From Atopsyche davidsoni (lineage: Eukaryota > Arthropoda > Insecta > Trichoptera > Hydrobiosidae), in assembly GCA_022113835.1 (NCBI GenBank), contig JAILWY010000020.1:186001-250000 (forward strand): a stretch of DNA of 64,000 bases. The letters are read 5' to 3'. The notes under the pieces were generated by a model. The model searched no databases. It saw nothing but the letters and a program-made list of their open reading frames with translations, and had not been told where the DNA came from. A program made the translations under genes and the position numbers. Within the stretch, counting starts at the first letter, position 1; every line of letters starts with the position of its first letter. This document shows, piece by piece, positions 31,740 to 42,959 of the stretch.

Positions 31740-32990
31740 GTCAGAAGACTATCGTTATTCAGATGGTCGCCAGATGGTAAATTTTGGTATTTCTAAAAAA
31801 ATGTAATTTGCACCGTTGTGGCTGAGCGGCGCCAGTAAATATTCCAGATAGACTCACAGTCGACCATACTGGGCAACGATCTGTACCACGGCAGAATGAT
31901 TGTATACTGATCAACTTGAAGAAGGGAGGCGCACTGGGAGCGAAACCCGCTATAGATGGGAAGCAGTGACCCCGCGCTAACAAGAGCACAACGACTCGAC
32001 GCATGCAATATCGATTTATATGCACTGCATCACTCGAAGTCAATGTTATTTATGACATAATTTAACTCGTTTATTTCCATCGTGCTCACAAATAATTTTT
32101 CTCTTTACAAAACATTACCTGATCTTTCAATAATAAATATTTTATGAGGATTTTGTTACGTGACATAAAAAATTGTATTTTATTTTTTTCTTTAAATCTT
32201 TCAGTTATAATTTTATTTTATTTTTTTTATAATAACATTTATTAAGAATGTAATTTTTGTATATATTTTCACTAATAACAGTTTATAAAAAAAAAAAATG
32301 TACAACTTACTTTATTAATTTTTATTATTATATCAAGTAAATCATTTACTAGACATTATAAATATTTTGCAAAAATAAAAACCTAGGCTTTAAATAAAAT
32401 AATTTATTATAAAGAATAACCGTGCGGGTGTGGGAGCATTAGAAAATGATAATGATTAATTTTGAATACGTTTTTGTTTTGTTTGTTTATAAATCGGTAA
32501 TTAAGCTCTTAATGATCAACAAATACACGGCATTATCAGCGACTTGCCTCTTATGGATAATCATTCAATTTGCTTATCACGGTGACAGCTGTAGATAGGG
32601 AGGTGTCGGGAATCGAACCGAGAACATCTGGATTCACGCTTTTGGTTTTTTTTATTTTGATACAATCGATGCGCTACCTGCCTTACAAATTCAGGTACAC
32701 AAATTTTTACGAATTTTTTTTTTGTTTCAAATATAAAAAAATAGGCTTCATCATTTTATTGGACAAAGACTAAAAGATTTTAATAAAAGTAAAAAATCAA
32801 TAAGTATACATTACACTATATATATATATATATATATACACATATGTTATATGTGTGTACACACATACATATATGTTATATGTGTGTATAGTTTGAGTTC
32901 ACCTCTCAAGCATTGTTAAGATAAATTACTTTTTGATGAATTCAAACGCCAGCCTAATCTAAAACTTATAAAAAGCAGCTCCTCCAGCCG
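31740..32990. other. mostly AT-rich, no gene recognised
   Basis: 31800-32040 is GC-balanced and of unknown origin. 32050-32560 is AT-rich. At about 32605 the minus strand has a tRNA-like B box GGTTCGATTCC without a visible cloverleaf. 32817-32895 holds an AT run followed by two copies of TATGTTATATGTGTGTA. Confidence 0.5.
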
Positions 32991-32994
32991 GTAC

Positions 32995-33155
32995 ACTGGC
33001 GGCGGATGAAAAATGAATAAAGTAACGAGCCGCCGCTGGGCCGCGAGGGTGACACCTCGCGAGATTGATAGTGCTCCCGACCGCCTGACGACGCCGCTGG
33101 TGCCGAAACCGACCGACCCACTCTCCTGAGAAACGCGATTACAGCCAGGGCCCCT
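32995..33155. promoter_or_regulatory. GC-rich island upstream of mariner element
   Basis: TGGCGGCGGATGAAAAATGA, AACGAGCCGCCGCTGGGCCG and CGCCTGACGACGCCGCTGG in AT-rich surroundings. Non-coding. Candidate cis-element by composition. Confidence 0.3.
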
Positions 33156-33261
33156 TTCAATAACATATATAAATAAACATATTATTTATAATAGTGTTTA
33201 ATACTCCAACGTGTAAAAAGAGCAAGTTAACCAAAACCCTTAAAATTTTAAATTTACTATA

Positions 33262-34095
33262 CGGTGTGTGCATTAATTTTTTCGGATTTTCTAAGAGATG
33301 ACGTAACTTCATTGTGAAGCGTCATTGTTGCGCTTAATTTTTCAGTATATGTCATATCGCTGAAGTGTATACAACTTTTTTTTTTTGAGCTATCAACATG
33401 TCAACTTTTGTAACAACAAAACTTTAGCTTTACTTTTCTGTTTCAATTGGAAGAAAAAAGCAGCTGAAAGTCACCGATTGCTGTGTGAAGTTTATGGTGA
33501 ACATGCTCTATCCCAACAAACGTGTAAGTACTGGTTCCGACGCTTTAAAAGTGGTGATTTGGATGTGGATGACAAAGAACGTCCAGGCCAACCAAAAAAA
33601 TACGAAGATGAAGAATTAGAGGCATTGCTCGATAAAGACTCGTGTCAAACGCAAGTTGATAAAGCAACAATTTCGAAACGCTAAAATTTTCTTGCTAAAA
33701 TTTTTTTGCTGTAATTTTCCATCATGACAATGCTCGGCCACATGTTGCAAAACCGGTTAAAACATATTTGGAAAACAGTGGATGGGAAGTTCTGACTCAC
33801 CCGCCTTATAGCCCAGACCTTGCCCCTTCCGACTACCACTTGTTTCGATCGATGCAGAATGCCATTTCTGGAATACGCTTCACTTCTGAACAGGGTATCA
33901 AAAATTGGCTTGATTCTTTCTTGGCTTCAAAAGACAGAACAGTTATTTTGGGATGGAATCCATAATTTGCCCGAAAGATGGGAAAAAGTAGTGGCTAGCG
34001 ATGGACAATACTTTGAATATAATATATTGTACAAATTTTTTATAATAAAGCTCTAATTTCACGAAAAAAATCCTTAAAATTAATGCATACTACCA
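33262..34095 (+). mobile_element. mariner element, internally deleted
   Basis: Imperfect terminal repeats GGTGTGTGCATTAATTTT and, inwards from the right, GGTAGTATGCATTAATTTT; TA precedes the left end. About 830 bp rather than the family's usual ~1.3 kb, because the middle of the transposase gene is missing. Could only be mobilised in trans. Confidence 0.85.
33385..34056 (+). pseudogene. mariner transposase pseudogene
   Basis: The N-terminal DNA-binding part is preserved (ESHRLLCEVYGEHALSQQTC, WFRRFKSGDLDVDDKERPGQ, LLDKDSCQTQ) without an in-frame ATG. After ATISKR a deletion removes the first catalytic Asp region. A second segment from about 33721 has [14 protein letters not shown] and [15 protein letters not shown]; the two Asp residues are separated by 34 residues, the classical mariner spacing. 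A frameshift near 33930 then leads to [20 protein letters not shown]. Dead copy. Confidence 0.85.
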
Positions 34096-34472
34096 AATAA
34101 TAATTTTTGACGTTTCGATTGCGGTACTGGGGTTATTTTTAGAGATTTAATTCTTTAGATGGCTCCATTCTAATAACACTGCTTGGCATGTTGGTTAATC
34201 CCTGACTCAGCAGGTGAATCCCAAACTGATGTTGGACTCACATTTCTTGTTTTTATATTGTCTCAGCTTGGGTGTCTCCCGCTCATAAAATATCAAATAA
34301 ATAAGTTAAAAATGAACATAGCACTTCGGTGATACAAAATTAATTAACAAAGCTATATATACAATGTATACTTTTAAAGATTGCCCTTCACAATCTTTTG
34401 TACAATGCGGTAGCAGATGATACACCAAGAGAATCATATATTATAAATTTTTATCCACTTATTTTAATACGT

Positions 34473-34875
34473 ATACAGGATGACTGCAAAATGTTTCAAA
34501 CTTATTTTTATTTTATCAAAATGACCAAAAATTATTTGGTAAAAGATAAGAATGCGTAATAATTTATTTAAGTATAATTTGTATATGTATATAATTAATA
34601 GGTTGAAAGATGTGTAGCAAGTTGGTATCATCTTGTATACCTTATTAATTCGTCACACATAAAACAATAATTCAAATTTCGAACATTTTCAAAGACAAAT
34701 GAAGTCTGAATTAATTTTTAAATATAAATATATTGTAAATATTTGAATTCACTTTAAACTTTGGTCTTATCTTCATCATTTCATTAGATTCAATTGATGT
34801 GACCAAAACCGATTTTAATTAATTTATTTTTGATATATTGAGAGGCCTGCAGCGGGTTTGGAGTCACCCTGTATA
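34473..34875. mobile_element. possible TIR element (TACAGGGTGACT ends)
   Basis: Left TATACAGGATGACTGCAAA; right, read inwards, TATACAGGGTGACTCCAAA. About 400 bp of AT-rich interior without coding potential. Terminal match is 17 of 19 bases. The superfamily is uncertain but TA-flanked ends fit Tc1/mariner MITEs. Confidence 0.6.
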
Positions 34876-35407
34876 TATTTTTAATATAATAATCTAGAAC
34901 ATTCGTCGATCTCCGGCACATTAGTCATACGGGCTTGTATATTGTAAAGTCATTAGTTCGCATTAGTCTCGACTTCCTACATTTAATAACAATAAAAAAT
35001 ATAATTTGAATTCATTCAACCCGCTTTCAGGTTGGACCGACACCTGGACCCATTCTTCCTACCTGCGTCTACTAATAATCAAATCTAAAACAGGTATAAA
35101 TATTTGTCTAGCAAAAACTAGACACGTCGTTACAAACATATCTACAATACAATCATTACACGTTTATGCGTAATGAATGTATTGTAGAATGTGTAAAAGC
35201 ATAAAAAAACATATTGAATACACAAGTGATTAAAAACGCAGATTACTTTACGTTTCATTTACGTTTTCGCTGTGTATATCTTTTAATTTGACTGCATTCA
35301 CTTCATAAATAATAATCTTGCATTCTAGGCTCAGTTATAGTGACACAGTAACTTAATTGATAAAAGCATCGAGGTGTGAAGTGTGAGTACGAATCGTGAA
35401 AATAAAT

Positions 35408-35675
35408 CGGAGTTGATAATGATTAAGTACATTTTTTCAAATATTGAAAATTGATTAAAGAAACTCTCAGAAAAATATCATCGTGATTTGTGTGGGATTT
35501 GAACCCACATCCCCAAGCTTACGTGGCCGGTGCATTGCCAATTATACCAACGAATCACTGGTACCTAGCAAGAATTTTTATATCATATCTTATAAGTACG
35601 TTGACAAAAATGTAGGCAAAATCGTACTTCCTGTGAGACGGTCTTCACAATAATCAATAATATAAATCGGATTTT
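35408..35675. repeat. dispersed repeat family D with tRNA-like insert
   Basis: Flanks match 31430-31565. Between them, on the minus strand at about 35492-35570, lies a tRNA-like segment with an A-box-like TTGGTATAATTGGC and a B box GGGTTCAAATCCC. A SINE head is more likely than a working tRNA, since the flanks form a repeat and I cannot draw a clean anticodon stem. Confidence 0.5.
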
Positions 35676-35779
35676 TTTTCTCGTCGTTTCATGAGTGAAT
35701 AAAATAACTATTTAATAGTTAATAATAAGCATTGAAGCGTTGTAACTGGATGCTGCGTGTGTTACTGGAGCGCTAAATC

Positions 35780-36005
35780 GTATACTTATGATAAGGTTGG
35801 TGAGACACTCATCCTGCAGTGGATGGCCAGTAACTGGCGAGGCGATAGATACAGTACGCGCGGAGGATGTGTATGTCACTGAAGCGCGTGTGGGGCGGTA
35901 AATTCATATGGAATATATAATATACGACTGATGAGGTTGATGAGACAGTCATCCTGCAGTGGGCGGTCAGTGACTGGCGAGGCGGTGGATAGACTTGCAT
36001 CGCTG
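35780..36005 (+). repeat. 140-bp local tandem duplication
   Basis: AGGTTGGTGAGACACTCATC plus CTGCAGTGG...AACTGGCGAGGCG at 35794 recurs 140 bases later at 35934 as AGGTTGATGAGACAGTCATC plus CTGCAGTGG...GACTGGCGAGGCG. Similarity is strong over the first ~70 bases of each unit. Confidence 0.75.
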
Positions 36006-36180
36006 GAGGGGTACGCGAGGTGGACCGCGTGCCCCGGAGAGCGCGCCCGCGCATGCGGCACGGCAGATCCGGCGGAAGGGCCGCCATGCCTGGCGCTTCA
36101 ATTAATTCTGGGACAATTTAATTGTCACCTCACCTGGGGCAAAGCCACACGGGCCCGCGACCAGCTTGACGAAGCATTTT
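36006..36180. promoter_or_regulatory. GC-rich island with E-box/AT core
   Basis: GC-rich GAGCGCGCCCGCGCATGCGG, then CTTCAATTAATTCTGGGAC and AATTGTCACCTCACCTGGGG (CACCT/CACCTG E-box-type words). Non-coding. From 36181 to 37079 the DNA is AT-rich and featureless apart from a CGGTACT word near 36250. Confidence 0.3.
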
Positions 36181-37079
36181 TATTCAATATAAATAAATAT
36201 TAAATATTAAAAAAATATTTTATATAAGTTTTCAGTTCTTTAACGATTCGGTACTTGTGCTGGGACCACCTTCGGAAATCACACATAACTTACTATTTAT
36301 GAATATATATTTTATATCAGTATCTCTCCGTGGCCTGTGTAGCTCTTCACCAAGTAGAAGTTCCATGGAATCAAGTCCATAGAAAGGGTCGAACCACACA
36401 ACGCCACCGCTTTATACTAATTACAAGTCATTTTGGTCGCAAGCATTGACCTATTCAATATTAAACCATGCCTAACTAATTCGCCGAACAATCTGTCATA
36501 AAAGCAGTTTTACAATGTGTTTACAATGTGTTTGCTATACTGTGTTTACTGTGAAAATAATTGTAGTTTGAGCTAACAGTCTACCAAGGTTTCTGAAACG
36601 CCTGTTGACAAACTTTATCTTGAAATGTTTAGTAATCTTGCTGATAAGCTATGCATGATTATATGTAATTTAAAATATTTAAAAATTTATAGCAGTACAT
36701 ATTTAAGGTCAAATAACCCAAACAAATAAACCAAACTTATGTGCTAGGGTTTATACAATAACCAAGGTTAGCAATTGAAGAATCAATTTTTTTAAATTTT
36801 CTTTGACTCGATCATTTATAAAAACAAAATTTAGCAAGCTATTTCCCAAATATACCAGATAAAATAAAATACAATGAAAAAGTGTATAATTTTTTATTAG
36901 TGTATTACGTATAAAAAAACAATATAAAATCACTGTAGCGTGTATTTTGAAGTTGTTGAACATATATTTAAGGGCATGCAGTGCTTTTATGGTTGCATGC
37001 ACAGCGCGCCGCCGCTAAATAGACAAATGCTAAACATAATGAAACAGGATGTGTATAAAGCAAAATCACACAGTGTTTA

Positions 37080-37175
37080 GGATTCAGGCGGACTTCATGG
37101 GAGCCTGGCCCATAATCGCCTGATTAACAATGCCGTTTAGTGTGACGCGCGAACACCGGTGCTTTGCATGCGCTG
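37080..37175. promoter_or_regulatory. short GC-balanced island
   Basis: Contains GGCCCATAATCGCCTGATTA and ACAATGCCGTTTAGTGTGAC. Candidate cis-element, weak. Confidence 0.25.
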
Positions 37176-37329
37176 AATATACAGGGTGGCCCACAAACTG
37201 TCAAACACAACCACAAACCTATGCTTTAAATCACATACAAGCAGCTGCTCTAACTATATTACCACAATGTTGATTTCACCACATATAAGATAATACTGGA
37301 TTCTAATTTTAAACTGATGGTTAATCATA

Positions 37330-37354
37330 CCTAAACCTAACCTAACCTAACCTT
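37330..37354. repeat. interstitial (CCTAA)n, TTAGG telomere-type repeat
   Basis: About four CCTAA units, the complement of the common insect telomere repeat TTAGG. Shorter runs occur at 50284-50302. Could be a repair scar or chance. Confidence 0.6.
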
Positions 37355-37688
37355 ATTCGATAAACATCGTAATATTACGCAATGCTTTATAAACTGCACT
37401 AAATATATTCAATGATTTAAAATAATAGAGCATAGAAAGTAGACGAAGCTAGTCGCAAATATAATGCAGAAAATTACAATAAATACTTCATTTATTTATT
37501 TAAAAAAATATATAATAACTTTAACAAACAACCCGTAGAATGCGGTTCATGTTGCGATAAAGCATTTGCCATACATTTTATTTTTATAAATACCAATTAA
37601 TACTATTTATATATTTTTTTTTAATTCCGAATTTTTAACAAAACACTAATAACACACATACAACTTTTATTAGTAAGTAGCAACAAAA

Positions 37689-37745
37689 GAGGTTTGCTAA
37701 TAAACATTCGGTTGTCGTTTGTGTCGCAGAGTGTGTAGGGGGCTT
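37689..37745 (+). repeat. MITE-A palindromic element, right arm only
   Basis: AACATTCGGTTGTCGTTTGT then GTCGCAGAGTGTGTAGGGGG plus CTTA. AAAAGAGG remains from the centre. Confidence 0.6.
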
Positions 37746-37969
37746 AAGGTAAGATGTTTCTGGAAAGGTAGAAGGATACAAGCCACAAACTCTAGTTACT
37801 TCTGGCACACCCTGTATCCCGGGGTATAGTTGACATTGGTAGCATGTCGCATAATGGAGTACAGTTAGAGAGTTTTGTTAATTTGACCGCAGGCTGTGCC
37901 GCGTGGTCACGGTCGGTGTGCTCTATGAAACACCTGGGATAATTGAGCACCGATTCACCTGTAAATATT

Positions 37970-37974
<5 letters not shown>

Positions 37975-38023
<49 letters not shown>

Positions 38024-38024
38024 T
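37975..38024. repeat. (AT)n microsatellite
   Basis: About 50 bp of AT with one T-rich interruption. It follows a small GC-balanced island (37845-37960). Confidence 0.9.
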
Positions 38025-38341
38025 GTGTTTTAGGAAACCTCAACTTTACAAATAGGTCCATTTAGGCCGTGATGGAAGTATAGACTCTTGCGGTCTATCG
38101 CTATGTTTATTGCTTAGATTATATTCTCTTAGACGATTTAATTAAGTTAAATATTCCATAGCTACTTCAATGACCCACAACTGCTTTAGAGGAGCAGGTA
38201 CGTGAAATCTCTATAGACCCGATCCCCCGAGTCAATTGAAAGTCCCCCCCAGACGTTGGATTATACAACCAGGCTTGTGTATTACCATAGCCCAGCAGAC
38301 CCGGACAAGGCCAATTTAACACCTTGTATACATGCTCTAGG

Positions 38342-38530
38342 CGGTGGCGTGCCGTAGCTTGACGGACAGGGCGAGACCTTCAAACCTCCATGGCACGCCC
38401 CTGAAGACAACTAAACAAAAACAACGAAAAAGTATATTATAATAGTAAATTTGACGGATAGAGCACATCTGATTCAATTTAAATATATTTTAGGGCATGC
38501 ATTGCTTTGTTGCTTGTATGCACGCCACTG
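38342..38530. mobile_element. possible hAT-type MITE (GTGGCGTGC ends)
   Basis: CGGTGGCGTGCCG at the left and GCACGCCACTG at the right are inverted; no target duplication is visible. The internal TATATTTTAGGGCATGC block recurs near 36970, 47650 and 59690, and the terminal CAGTGGCGTGC at 59527. Confidence 0.4.
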
Positions 38531-38789
38531 ATTGAAACAATACAATTGTTAATTGGTACAACATAAATTATTCACGTGTATTAGGTGCGCAACTAAGTTC
38601 TTAGGTTTCACACGTGTAGTCGACATACATGTCTAAACTTGCGCACCACCTAATACATATTTTGGTATGTTGGTGAGAGACTTTGTATGTCACTAATATA
38701 ATAACGAAGACAGTCGCATCTGACTGAAAACGCTATATTGTTAAAACTATTCAGGTCTGAATCTTAATGTGCTAATTAATGAAGGGTTG

Positions 38790-39050
38790 CCTCAGAATTT
38801 ACGCCGCCCCTGGGCAAGGCTGGGGGTGGCGGCAGGCCGGGCTGGTGGATGGTAATCAAGTGTAATGGAGTTAACCCTTTGTGGAGTGATCAGCGCGGGT
38901 GGCGGGGCTAAGGGAGGTGCGTTTGGTAATAGTTTAGCATTGCGGCTACCCGCATAAGTGCCTTCAGGTACCCAGCAGCGTTGCCAAGACTTGCAAGTGG
39001 ATGCTGCAGATACAACAGCATCCAAAGTTCTCTTAGATCATGCATCGCTG
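38790..39050. promoter_or_regulatory. GC-rich island, candidate cis-element
   Basis: Begins TTACGCCGCCCCTGGGCAAG, includes TGGTAATCAAGTGTAATGGA and AACCCTTTGTGGAGTGATCA (TCF-like word), and ends near ACAGCATCCAAAG. Non-coding and not repeated in the window. Confidence 0.35.
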
Positions 39051-39194
39051 GTTGCAGTAAAACCATTTTTTAAATCCTTTCATCGATACGTAATTTTTGA
39101 TAATTATTTGTACAACCTTTGAATAATATAATGATTAATACTTCTAAGCCAAGTATCATGTAATCGCATGTAAATTTCACTAAGCAGTACGGCT

Positions 39195-39520
39195 AATTTC
39201 AACCCCTAATTAAATAAGGCCGCAATAAGCCCCGTATCAGGCGTCCATTACCGGCGTTCCCAGAACAAAGTTTACCCTTTGCCGGTCCCGCTAACGAACC
39301 CCCCCCTTAACCCCTCCTCTTAACCCCCCCCTCCCCGCCGCCCTGTTGAAAGTTTTCTTTGTGCAAGTTCGGGAGCCCCGCTCGGGTGCCGCCCCCGCGC
39401 GCGACACTTTGGGAAACTCTGGGGCGCGGTAATTCGATTGCTCGGTGTGAATATCGGATTCAGTTACCGTCACGCGTCCCCGCCCCCTGCGGGTGCCTCG
39501 ATTGATTAAAATTGATTTAA
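39195..39520. promoter_or_regulatory. long GC-rich island, candidate enhancer
   Basis: About 325 bp: CCCCTAATTAAATAAGGCCG, GAACAAAGTTTACCCTTTGC (imperfect inverted AAAG words), then C-tracts (CCCCCCCTTAACCCC) and a GCGCGGTAATTCGATTG block, ending ATTGATTAAAATTGATTTA. One of the two largest islands downstream of the gene. Confidence 0.4.
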
Positions 39521-39529
39521 TACCTTTTG

Positions 39530-40555
39530 TCCGAAAGTTTTCAATTTGTTTTTAATTAGCTGGCTGAAATCCACCATCGCTTCCCTTCCATCCTTTGTTT
39601 CAGCCGCGGACAGAACGACCCGTGGAAACTCAAACCGTTTCGGCATTAGGCTCATTTCGTTCGCATTGAACCTCCCTACGTTCGGGACTGTCTTTAAGGA
39701 AATATATAATCCACGAAGATGGCCCAAATAACTAGTCCGAAACGTCGAAAGTCGAAATCTGTAATATACATATCGAAAATAATTGGTTCACTTGGTACTG
39801 GGGTCATCTTCAGAGATTTCATGTACCAGATCTGAAACATTGGAAGATTCAAAGTATAATGCAGCACAACACGACTTAATACGATATTATATCAAATATA
39901 AAATAATTTTTTAAATATATATAAATAAATACTACTTTATTTTATAGTTTTTATTGATCTATTTCAAACCATAAATGGGTTCGCATAAAAAGGAGTTATC
40001 TTACACATCAAAAAGTTTTGAATGTATCCCACATCATCTTTATCTGTTTTCTTTTCTCGACATGTAATAAAAACCACTTTGCGGAAACGTAATTGCACCT
40101 AATGAATAATATAAACAGCATTCAGGGGTGGATTCTACCCCTGCCAAACCAGACGTATCGCAACCCCTTTATTTGTGTAGATATTTGGTCTTATAAGAAA
40201 TATAACTTCATCGGCGTGCGAAATCGGCGAAAATAAAAATACATGAGTTAGATTTCAATTCTAAAAATTCTACCCATTGCTAACTTATTGTTTTTAAACT
40301 AATAATTGTAGACACAAAATTAAAAACTGTATCGACGTTTCGGTTCCGGTACTTGTGATATCTTGAGTGATATTAAAATATCTGAAAATGATTCCAGTAC
40401 CCACACCAAAGCTTCGGATGATTCGATGAGCTCAAAAATGGCACGCGGGTAAAAAAATTACATTGCTAAATAATGTTTTTATATTGCTATTATATTCTTA
40501 TCAAAATTTAAATCTAAAAATAACGACTGCTAAAATAATCGATAAGTTTTTCAGA
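39530..40555. other. AT-rich with inverted CGACGTTTCG / GGTACT motifs
   Basis: TCCGAAACGTCGAAAG at 39736 and CTTGGTACTGGGGTCATCTT at 39799, and CGACGTTTCGGTTCCGGTAC at 40333. Similar GACGTTTCG...GGTACT words occur at 4845, 34109, 51190, 56040 and 56690. In other insect genomes such words are common at ends of Penelope-like retroelements; here I see no accompanying frame. Confidence 0.4.
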
Positions 40556-40559
40556 TGGT

Positions 40560-40830
40560 CCCAGCTCGGGAACCGAGACGTCTGAGGTGCCGAAATAATA
40601 CTTGCAACAAAAGCGCCGCCCGCCACTGCTGCACTAAAGCGAAAAGCAATAAATCTACTAAATAAATGATGCACGAGCCTGCGCCCCTGCTGGACCGCCG
40701 CGGCGCCGCGGGCCGGAACCGACGAGCCCTGATCCAATCCCGCGGGGTCCCCCCTTTGAGTGCGCGCCGGATCGCATGCGAAAATCGAATCGCTTATGAG
40801 GCGGGTGCATTTTTAGGTATCCGCGACGAT
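40560..40830. promoter_or_regulatory. GC-rich island, candidate cis-element
   Basis: GACCGCCGCGGCGCCGCGGG with GATCCAATCCCGCGGGGTCC and CGGATCGCATGCGAAAATCG. Non-coding. It runs directly into the tandem repeat that follows. Confidence 0.3.
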
Positions 40831-41150
40831 CGGGTTTAGTTTGTGACACTCCATGTTTAAATAGAAAGGCTGGGATATCTCCCACACCTCCATACGACCG
40901 TGGTTTAGTTTATGACACTCCATGCCAATTACCATGTTAATTACCTGGGAAACCATGATCGTAATATCCTAGCCTAGACTGTTCATATTTGTCGTATTAT
41001 TTCTATTTCAGACGGTCTGGTTTAGTTTGTGATATTCCGTGGTAAAATACCAAATGGCTAGGAAGTTCTATAATCAAATATACTATCGTATTTTTTTATG
41101 TGATTTAGATCCGCGACAGACTTGCTTAGATTATGATAATTCGTATTAAA
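40821..41150 (+). repeat. degenerate tandem repeat, four units
   Basis: GGTTTAGTTTGTGACACTCC recurs at 40833, 40902, 41019 and (weakly, TGCTTAGATTATGATAATTC) 41123. ATCCGCGAC precedes the first and last units. Intervals 69, 117 and 104. Confidence 0.7.
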
Positions 41151-41399
41151 ACAACAAATTCTGGTAGCCAAATTGCTCCTTTTTCCACATTTTTTCTTCT
41201 TAAATCGAGTTCAGACAATCAAAGATTAAATATAGTATTTTTTCACGATCATATGCCAATATTTTTTTATGATTATGCTATTGACAAAACGCTTAAACGT
41301 GAGCTAGAATAAGTTCGATACAAATTAGTAACGATTGTTTTCACGTTATTAGGTCTAGGCTCTACCCCAAACGAATCCTGAATACAAACAATATCACCC

Positions 41400-41640
41400 C
41401 ATTTCAGCAATCAAGGGTTATTCAAACAAAGTCCTCCACATTACCGCCGTATTTACAAACACTGAAGTTGGTGAAGTGCTCCGCCCCCGTGCATTAGGCT
41501 TTATCGGGAGCGAGCCGCGTCCCGCCACGTGTCAGCCCCCGTTTAACCACTAAGCCACTGTTTAAAAGCCCGGGACACGTGTCGCGCGTGCTGGGCCAAG
41601 TGCTGCAAGACGACGAGTGTGGGAGATGGTAAATTTGAAT
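41400..41640. promoter_or_regulatory. island with paired CACGTGTC sites
   Basis: CACGTG at 41526-41531 and 41576-41581, both followed by TC, 50 bp apart, in a GC-rich block with TTTAACCACTAAGCCACTG between. CACGTG is the bHLH/bHLH-PAS E-box. Non-coding. Confidence 0.4.
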
Positions 41641-41649
41641 TATTTTTTT

Positions 41650-42415
41650 GATTTATTAATACTCTGTGTAAGAAATTTTGAATATTATATTTTATTTATT
41701 TAAAAACATACCATTTTAAAAAATAGTTAAAAAATCAAAATTATTGTAAATATTGGCAAATATAACTATTCATACTTATACCAACAAGTAACTTTACCAA
41801 AATTAAAGATTGAACAGTTAAGGGTCTTGCTACCTAACCTTGCTTGGTGTCCCCCGTTTGCCACAAAAAAGGACCGTTTTACCTGGCGAAATCATGTCAT
41901 TTAATTAATTTAACTCTCACTTTATTTTTCTATAGTCGATTTTTTTATAAAGTATTGAAAAAACTATAAATTATATTTATCTATTTTTTATTATTTAATT
42001 CAAGTCCATTTTCAGGGTAAAATAAAATCTTGAGGATGTTGAAAAATTGGATAAAATGACGACTTTTCAAAACCAAAGTTTGTTAAAGATTTTTTTTAAT
42101 ATAATAATAATAAATCGCAGAGGGTTTATATATATTTTTTTAATTCTAATTGAAAAAAAGACTTTTAAATGTTTAGGCCTCTTAGACCAGGGACATGACG
42201 AATCTCCAAATTCCTACACTTTAATCGGAAATTTATCATATTACAAGTAAATTTACAAGAAATGAAAAAATATTTTGTTCGAAAGAAGGGATGTATCTAA
42301 CTTTATGGATTTAAATTTTTTTGATTGGTGCAGTCGATTTTTCGCAAAACGGACCAGAAAATGATCTAAAAAAACTTGAGTATGGGAATTAGACCCTTAA
42401 TGCACGTGTGTGGTG
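41650..42415. other. AT-rich, nothing recognised
   Basis: No repeat family or island visible. Open frames here are short and AT-biased. Confidence 0.6.
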
Positions 42416-42421
42416 CATTTG

Positions 42422-42490
42422 AAGCTGGCTACACACGGTACGACACAACCAACAACCAAAAGGTAAGGCAAAGGCAGCGTGTGTAGGCAG
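42422..42490. mobile_element. MITE-A element, centre deleted
   Basis: AAGCTGGCTACACACGGTAC plus GACACAACCAACAACC joins directly to GGCAGCGTGTGTAGGCAG, so both termini survive in only ~69 bp. Confidence 0.65.
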
Positions 42491-42589
42491 AAAGGTATGT
42501 TTTGCTACTTATTGGCATGTATATAAAAAAGCCTTCTAGATATTATGAAGATTCTTCGCGTGGGGTGTAGAAAGAATATTCCGAAGCGA

Positions 42590-42805
42590 CATGCGCCTGA
42601 AACAATGGCGTCATCATCATCATCCCCCGGGCGCGGAGGAAGCGGCAGTGCTTATTGCTTATGCTCAAGCCGCCTGTGATTGGCCGCCCCGAAGGCTCTC
42701 ACGCCCTTATGTCGGCTGAACTGCTTCGGAAAGCTTTCAGATTATCGCGGGGGAAACAGCAGTGCTTTAAGGAGAGCACTCGAGGGGGCTTGTATTTACT
42801 TTAAA
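42590..42805. promoter_or_regulatory. island with GTCATCATC run and TGTATTTACTTT
   Basis: GGCGTCATCATCATCATCCC at 42607 and GGGGGCTTGTATTTACTTTA at 42784 mirror the pair in the intronic island at 7365-7520. It also has GTGATTGGCC (CCAAT box) and TCAGATTATCGCGGGGG. Non-coding. Possibly a related regulatory module. Confidence 0.4.
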
Positions 42806-42899
42806 GTCTTCACACTCGCGATGAAGATTTTTTTGATATATATTTATTTTAGTGGAGCCAGCGCGAATTTTTGGAGCAGGAAGTAACAAGTTTAGGCGC

Positions 42900-42900
<1 letters not shown>

Positions 42901-42956
<56 letters not shown>
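42901..42956. repeat. (AT)n microsatellite
   Basis: About 56 bp of AT repeats. Confidence 0.95.

Positions 42957-42959
<3 letters not shown>

Larger units (their letters stand above)
37180..37816. mobile_element. possible TIR element (ATACAGGGTG ends)
   Basis: TACAGGGTGGCCCACAAAC at the left; TACAGGGTGTGCCAGAAGT inwards from the right. Only the outer ~10 bases match well, so the pairing is uncertain. The interior holds a TTAGG-type run and a MITE-A arm. Confidence 0.35.

Noticed and set aside
35490..35572. Functional tRNA gene on the minus strand
   Set aside because: A and B boxes are present, but the segment is embedded in a dispersed repeat and I could not draw a proper anticodon stem; SINE head preferred.
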